Shown piece after piece: positions 59,883-64,000 of a DNA stretch of 64,000 bases. The notes under the pieces were generated by a model. The model ran no database searches and had not been told where the DNA came from. It was given only the letters and a program-made list of their open reading frames with translations. This DNA is from UBA2136 sp963974105. GTDB lineage: Bacteria; Pseudomonadota; Alphaproteobacteria; UBA2136. Location of the stretch: the NCBI GenBank assembly GCA_963974105.1, contig CAXBBG010000006.1, positions 41,944 to 105,943 of the forward strand, in the 5' to 3' direction. The position numbers and the translations under genes are program-made. Position 1 is the stretch's first letter; each line of letters starts with the position of its first letter.

Positions 59883-60321
59883 CTAGAAGATAAGGCCAAA
59901 AGGATCTTCAACATAGCACATTTTGTAGGGTTTCTCTCCAGGGTAATGTTCACGAATAGGCATCCGCTGCTTACCTCCGTGCTCTACAATTTTCGCAACC
60001 AATCCTTCAATATCGGGATCCTGAACACAAAAGTGAAAAGTACTTGTTTTCCAGTATTCAAAATCTTTTGGCGTTTCATTGTTTTCAAACTCAAACATTT
60101 CTACACCAATTTTATCTCCAGTGGACATATGAGCGATTTTAAATGGTCCCAAACACATCAATACACATTTTGCCCTATTGGCGTGTTTGACTCCTTGGTA
60201 ATGACGGTGGGTTCCATAATGTGATACCATCCCATAACTTCACTGTAAAATTTGGCCGCTTTTTCTACGTCAGGCACTGAAATCTCAATATGTGAGAATG
60301 TTCTGGGGTAAGTTTTTGTCA
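59883..60321 (-). pseudogene. Glyoxalase I/VOC-type protein, frameshifted
   Basis: Starting at ATG 60321 the frame reads MTKTYPRTFSHIEISVPDVE, then KAAKFYSEVMGWYHIMEPTV, and stops near 60160. The homologous continuation CIDVFG appears in a second frame, and PFKIAHMSTGDKIGVEMFEF through EDPFGLIF in a third. Two single-base shifts within about 25 bases therefore break an otherwise good vicinal-oxygen-chelate protein of the lactoylglutathione-lyase type. It is closest to the divergent LysR gene. The rest of the cassette could still be expressed. Confidence 0.8.
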
Positions 60322-60452
60322 TACCTATGTGCTCCTTGCTTTTTATTAAATGGAAGACTTTTATATCTCTGTTAAGTAATATAACTATTAACGGTGTAAA
60401 TAAAAAATTATTATTTCTTATCGTTTTAATAAAAATATGTTATAACTTGGCT

Positions 60453-61355
60453 ATGTTAAATCCAGTCTGGTTGAATACATTTAAAGAATTAGTTGAAACG
60501 GGTCATTTTACTGAAACGGCAAGAAAGCTGTTTATGACCCAACCTGGAGTGAGCCAACACCTTAAAAAGCTTGAGGCATATTGCGGCCATACTCTAATTA
60601 TACGTGATAATAAGCACTTAAATTTAACTGATTACGGTCGTTTGGTTTACAGCTACGCCATAGACTCTATAGAAAACGAAGCGTTGTTACTGGAATCGTT
60701 AAGAATAGATAGCCCCTTCTCGGGTAGATTTACATTTGCATGCTCAGGTTCGTTGTCACTGCTTTTATATCCGCAAATGTTAAAACTACAAGAAAAGCAT
60801 CAAAAGCTTCATATTCACTTAGAAGTCAGCCCCAACCGGAAAATATTAGATGGCATAGAAGCAGGTGATTTTGATTATGGCATTGCGACTGACAAGCCAA
60901 ATGAGCGTCTATTTAAATGTGAAAAACTCGGCTACGAAGAAATATGCCTGATTATTCCAAACCGCATTGAACATATAGACGCAACCGAGGACCTAGATGA
61001 TCTGCTTATGTCTTTAGGGTTAATAAATCACCCAGATGCATGTCAATATCTTTCCCTTTATTTTTCTCAATGTGGGATAAAGGATCTAGCTGCCATTAAC
61101 ATTAAAAAAATGCCTATATCAGGGTACGTTAACCAACTGGTTCAAATTCTAATTCCCGTTTCAAAAGGTCTGGGATTTACAGTACTGCCGAGAAGCGCAT
61201 TAGATCATTTTCCTGACAATGATTTATTACATGTTATTAAACCACCTAAACTTGTTAAGGAACCCTTGATAGGAATAAGTTCTCGTTACCGTCCATTACC
61301 ATCTAGATGCGAAGCCGTAATATCATACCTAAACAGTATTATTTCGCATCTTTAA
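60453..61355 (+). CDS. LysR-family transcriptional regulator
   Basis: A 300-residue LysR regulator. The N-terminal winged helix has TGHFTETARKLFMTQPGVSQ, then HLKKLEAYCGHTLI, and a linker helix leads to an effector-binding domain (about 90-295). The start is ATG 60453; the in-frame extension to 60327 runs into the VOC start region and is rejected. It is divergent from the electrophile cassette with 131 bases between start codons, the usual arrangement for a regulator of that cassette. The TATAACTATTA and TTATAACTT stretches in the gap may be overlapping promoter boxes. Confidence 0.9.
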   Translation: MLNPVWLNTFKELVETGHFTETARKLFMTQPGVSQHLKKLEAYCGHTLIIRDNKHLNLTDYGRLVYSYAIDSIENEALLLESLRIDSPFSGRFTFACSGSLSLLLYPQMLKLQEKHQKLHIHLEVSPNRKILDGIEAGDFDYGIATDKPNERLFKCEKLGYEEICLIIPNRIEHIDATEDLDDLLMSLGLINHPDACQYLSLYFSQCGIKDLAAINIKKMPISGYVNQLVQILIPVSKGLGFTVLPRSALDHFPDNDLLHVIKPPKLVKEPLIGISSRYRPLPSRCEAVISYLNSIISHL

Positions 61356-61761
61356 TGCTTTTTCTTCTACTGACGCAGAACACAACAACATTGTTAAATA
61401 AACTTTCAAAGCACCCAGTAGTAACTTATCAAGATGATATAATAAACTCTGAACAATTCAGACTTTTTCAATCTCGGTTAATTTTTGCGGGTGCATTGAT
61501 TTTAACAAAGGTGTGAAGTACATTACTTCAACATCTTAACGCTTTAATCATGCTCCTACCACCAAAATTTAGTGTTATATATCAATGAGTTATGGTAATT
61601 ATGGATTGGGTAAATCGCTTTCAAATGAGTTGCCTGAGTCCTATCTTCGTACCATCTTAAATAAATTTAAGCTGATTGTAGCTATGGGCGCGCAATAAAC
61701 TGTTCGAACTAAATTCGCTAGCTAACCCTGTAACTCTCCCAATATAGATTTTTGTACATTT
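61356..61761. other. Non-coding gap with no recognised feature
   Basis: 406 bases between the LysR gene and the IS3 element. No ribosome site, RNA gene or family-like frame was found. A 69-codon frame overlapping the LysR 3' end has no supporting signal. Probably debris from earlier rearrangement. Confidence 0.4.
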
Positions 61762-61797
61762 TGAATAGCCCCAAGAAAAGTAGTCCGCCTAGTATGT

Positions 61798-62391
61798 CTA
61801 TTTATACTGCGCCTCAAAATCAATTGGCGACAGTAATCCATTATTGCCATGCTTTCGTTTTGAATTATAGAAAAATTCTATATAATCAAAAATATCATCA
61901 CGGGCTTCTTGTCTAGTTTTGTATGTTTTTCGGCGTATACGCTCTCTTTTTAGCAGCTGAAAAAAGCTTTCTGCTACAGCATTATCCCAGAAATTTCCAC
62001 GCCTACTATTACTCGCTTCTAAATTATGTGATGCCAGAAATTCCCGCCACTCATGACTAGTATATTGCGAACCTTGGTCTGAATGGATAACAACTTTTGA
62101 CTCTGGTTTGCGACGCCAAACAGCCATTAAAATTGTATCTAATACTAGTTTCATTTCCAATCGTGATTGCATTGAATATCCAACTATTTTACGTGAATAT
62201 AAGTCAATTATAACTGATAAATAAAGCCAGCCATAATTTCTTAATTAAAGTTGCAATGCGTTTATTTTCCTTAGCACGCTTGCTAAGTGGATTTTTTAGC
62301 CAACAATAAAAACCACTACGATTAACTTTTAAAACTCTACACATCGCTCTAATTGAAAAAAGTTGACGGTGAGTTTTAATAAAGGCGTACT
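61798..62391 (-). pseudogene. IS3 orfB (DDE integrase domain), internally deleted
   Basis: The N-terminal part reads YAFIKTHRQLFSIRAMCRVL, NRSGFYCWL and NKRIATLIKK. The frame then jumps directly to YGWLYLSVIIDLYSRKIVGY near 62235-62180. The roughly 75-80 residues that normally lie between, with the first catalytic Asp, are missing. The rest is intact: HSDQGSQYTS (second Asp), NFWDNAVAESFFQLLKRE (Glu) and the terminal YNSKRKHGNNGLLSPIDFE. No active transposase is possible. Confidence 0.85.
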
Positions 62392-62673
62392 TTACAGCAC
62401 ATCCTTTGCGAAGTACGCCGTGGCCTTTTTTAAGATGTTTCGTTCTTCTGTGACACGAGCTAGCTCAGCTTTTAGCTTGCGGTTTTCCTTGGTTAACTTG
62501 CTGGTTTCTATTGCTTTAGATTGTGGAGTATTCTTATCTTTCACCTACCTATATAAAGTTTTACCGCTCATGCCAAGCCTGCTTGATACCTCTGCAATGC
62601 TATAGCCTCTGTTAATAACCTGAGATGTTGCACCTATTTTGAATTCTCCTGTGTATTTTGTATATTTAGCCAT
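62392..62673 (-). pseudogene. IS3 orfA (helix-turn-helix), amber mutated
   Basis: Ninety-three codons: YTGEFKIGATSQVINRGYSI, SSRLGMSGKTLYR, then TAG at 62547-62545 where relatives have Trp (LYRW), then VKDKNTPQSK and the leucine-zipper-like ENRKLKAELARVTEERNILKK split over the end. Without the stop it would be a typical IS3 OrfA. Confidence 0.82.
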
Positions 62674-62697
62674 TTTAGCCTCCTTGTATTTATTCTT

Positions 62698-63780
62698 TTA
62701 ACATATTTCCTCAATACTAGGTGGTCTACTTTTCTTGGGGCTATTCACCCAGCTTAACCACTCGGTACTATACTTATCAGATTTTCCTGACATAAGTTTA
62801 ATGTAGCCACGTATTTCCTGAGCTTTCTTCCAGCTAGATATTTCCTTATCCAATAAATCTCTTTTATTGCTTTCAATACGTAATAGTTCTTCTTTTTGGT
62901 ATCGCAATTTATATTCTTGATGTTCCTTTTGATGCTTTTCTTTTGATCGCCACGTCATAACGATCACTTTTTTTATGAATTCATTTAATTGTTCTTCAAT
63001 AGGGGTTTTGTTATCTTCGATAATATTTGTCATGGATACTCCGATATAGGTGTCTAATCTAATCCTCAAATCCCCTGTTGCTTCTTTATATTGAATCCAT
63101 ATTTGATCAGAGCTCCAGCGATTTTCTTTTTCTTCATCGGTTAATTTACGCCTGATATGTTTAAATTTTTCTTCAATTTTAAAATATAACGTGGATGTTT
63201 CATGGCTAATTGAAATAAATGATTCATTTTGATATGCCTGACTTACACTAAATCCCCTAACTTCCAACCCTTTTAAGAGAGCATCTAATATTCTACGACA
63301 CCTTTTTTCTAATGGTTCAATTTTTAAAGCTGTAACCTTTGAGCCGTAGGATCCATATCTAATATGGGCTAACTCTTCCTCTTTAATTTTGTCAGTAATA
63401 ACTTTATGCGGCGACCTTAACGTCTTTGAGACTCGTATTTGATAACTAGGTAATGATTCCATGACAAGAGCTTCTGATATCTCCAGAGGGTATTGCTCCT
63501 CTATAGGTTTATTTTTGTTGTGTGAACTAGACTCAATACGCTTTCTTAAAACAATTTCATATTTGTTAAATTCACCTAAAGTTATTAATGGTGGCTTAAT
63601 GATTTTAGCACCAGCTTTTATTTTAGCCCAATAGCCTCTAGGCGGCACAGGTATGCTGTTTCTTTCACATAGTTTAGCAAGCCCACGATCAGACAGTCCA
63701 AACTCTTTAGAAGCTTCAACCATAGGCTTTTTCCATACAAGGTTATATAGCTGCTTTTTATTAAGTTCTTTTATAGACAT
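62698..63780 (-). CDS. Island-borne protein of unknown function, 3' end replaced by IS sequence
   Basis: About 360 residues. The N-terminal part has a helix-turn-helix look (LYNLVWKKPMVEASKEFGLS DRGLAKLCE, written here in two pieces) followed by IPVPPRGYWAKIKAGAK, a combination I have seen in uncharacterised proteins of integrative elements. The middle is charged and helical (EKHQKEHQEYKLRYQKEELL). The start is taken at ATG 63780, nine bases after GGAG; ATG 63795 is the alternative. The last 17 residues (NSPKKSRPPSIEEIC) are encoded by the IS3 terminal repeat, so the natural C-terminus is lost. Confidence 0.65.
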   Translation of the reverse strand: MSIKELNKKQLYNLVWKKPMVEASKEFGLSDRGLAKLCERNSIPVPPRGYWAKIKAGAKIIKPPLITLGEFNKYEIVLRKRIESSSHNKNKPIEEQYPLEISEALVMESLPSYQIRVSKTLRSPHKVITDKIKEEELAHIRYGSYGSKVTALKIEPLEKRCRRILDALLKGLEVRGFSVSQAYQNESFISISHETSTLYFKIEEKFKHIRRKLTDEEKENRWSSDQIWIQYKEATGDLRIRLDTYIGVSMTNIIEDNKTPIEEQLNEFIKKVIVMTWRSKEKHQKEHQEYKLRYQKEELLRIESNKRDLLDKEISSWKKAQEIRGYIKLMSGKSDKYSTEWLSWVNSPKKSRPPSIEEIC

Positions 63781-63857
63781 TTGAATTTTCTCCATATATT
63801 AAGGCAATTTATCTTATCTTTATCATATGTAAACTGATACCTATATCATATTAGTAA

Positions 63858-63878
63858 AACTGGGCGAGACTGGGCGAG
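63858..63878 (-). repeat. Right cluster of integrase arm-type sites
   Basis: Two head-to-tail copies of AACTGGGCGAG (63858-63868, and 63869-63878 without the first base), the reverse complement of the left-end repeat CTCGCCCAGTT. They lie about 70-90 bases inside attR. Confidence 0.75.
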
Positions 63879-63901
63879 AGAAATAAAGCGATTTTTAGCA
63901 C

Positions 63902-63930
63902 TTGACAGCGTGCATACATCGAGTTATAAC
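63902..63930 (+). promoter_or_regulatory. Promoter of the right tRNA-fMet copy (island-supplied)
   Basis: TTGACA, 17 bases, TATAAC, 18 bases before the tRNA. Both boxes and the TGCATACAT spacer core are shared with the left promoter, but about a third of the surrounding bases differ. It is related to the left promoter but not a recent copy of it. Confidence 0.85.
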
Positions 63931-63948
63931 CCATATATTAATTGGTGT

Positions 63949-64000
<52 letters not shown>

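Larger units (their letters stand above)
61762..62747 (-). mobile_element. Decayed IS3-family element
   Basis: 986 bases between imperfect inverted repeats of about 35 bp (TGAATAGCCCCAAGAAAAGT plus AG-t/a-CC-g/a-CCTAGTAT). No matching target duplication flanks it (ttt against ccc). It is shorter than a normal IS3 element because part of orfB is deleted, and orfA has a nonsense codon. It cuts off the 3' end of the following island gene. Confidence 0.85.

Noticed and set aside
61307..61516. A 69-codon frame overlapping the 3' end of the LysR gene.
   Set aside because: No start signal, no family resemblance, and its first part is the LysR coding sequence in another frame.
52302..62747. Reassignment of UAG to a sense codon, suggested by the Trp-to-TAG changes in transposases.
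   Set aside because: lepA and rplL in this window end in TAG at their normal C-termini, so UAG is an ordinary stop here.

Overview
The window reads as a stretch of an AT-rich alphaproteobacterial chromosome interrupted near its right end by a tRNA-integrated genomic island. The assignment rests on core gene order (tRNA-Trp, secE, nusG ... rplK, rplA, rplJ, rplL, rpoB, rpoC; acpP, fabF, mltG, gmk), on the protein sequences, and on short, often overlapping genes with good Shine-Dalgarno sites. The genus cannot be named from the sequence alone.

Layout. 1-7.9 kb: tail of pheT, an M17 aminopeptidase, lepA with an overlapping Nudix gene, three GNAT acetyltransferases (two are tandem paralogues), zapE and a small membrane-anchored coiled-coil protein. 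7.9-20.9 kb: a cell-surface and second-messenger block. It holds an EamA-transporter/GGDEF fusion, a type I secreted RTX/DUF4114 adhesin with a BapA/LapA-like N-terminus, a LapB/LapC-type secretion ATPase and adaptor, a LapG-like periplasmic protein that has lost its catalytic triad, an overlapping Cache-PAS-HD-GYP receptor with damaged metal ligands, a TolC-type outer-membrane protein, and two receiver proteins. This looks like a variant of the Lap c-di-GMP adhesin-retention circuit in which both the protease and the usual LapD receptor have been replaced or inactivated, and it is the most interesting chromosomal system here. 20.9-25.2 kb: a SqrR/BigR-like repressor and a POTRA protein followed by an usher-like outer-membrane protein. 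The last two look like one gene split at a run of eight A. 25.4-40.2 kb: translation and transcription core. 40.3-48.7 kb: small unknown genes, an Nmad2-like protein, a cysteine-synthase-like enzyme, an orphan VirB11-type ATPase, acpP-fabF-mltG-gmk and a lipoprotein.

48.9-64.0 kb: a genomic island of about 15.1 kb. It is bounded by 45-bp direct repeats that are the 5' half of initiator tRNA-Met, each with its own promoter. It has a tyrosine integrase at the left end and matching clusters of an 11-bp integrase arm-type repeat, inverted relative to each other, at the two ends. The right-hand copy runs on as a normal tRNA, so the island appears to supply the promoter and 5' half of the working tRNA-fMet gene. 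Inside are a class II Fic protein, a broken relaxase, two IS630-family copies in inverted orientation within 1036-bp arms, fragments of an efflux outer-membrane gene, a second truncated Fic-like gene, IS3 and IS5 remnants, a five-gene reactive-electrophile/aldehyde cassette (GST, CurA-like reductase, YqhD-like alcohol dehydrogenase, DJ-1/PfpI protein, frameshifted glyoxalase) with a divergent LysR regulator, and a truncated island protein. The island is heavily decayed except for the integrase, the first Fic gene and the detoxification cassette.
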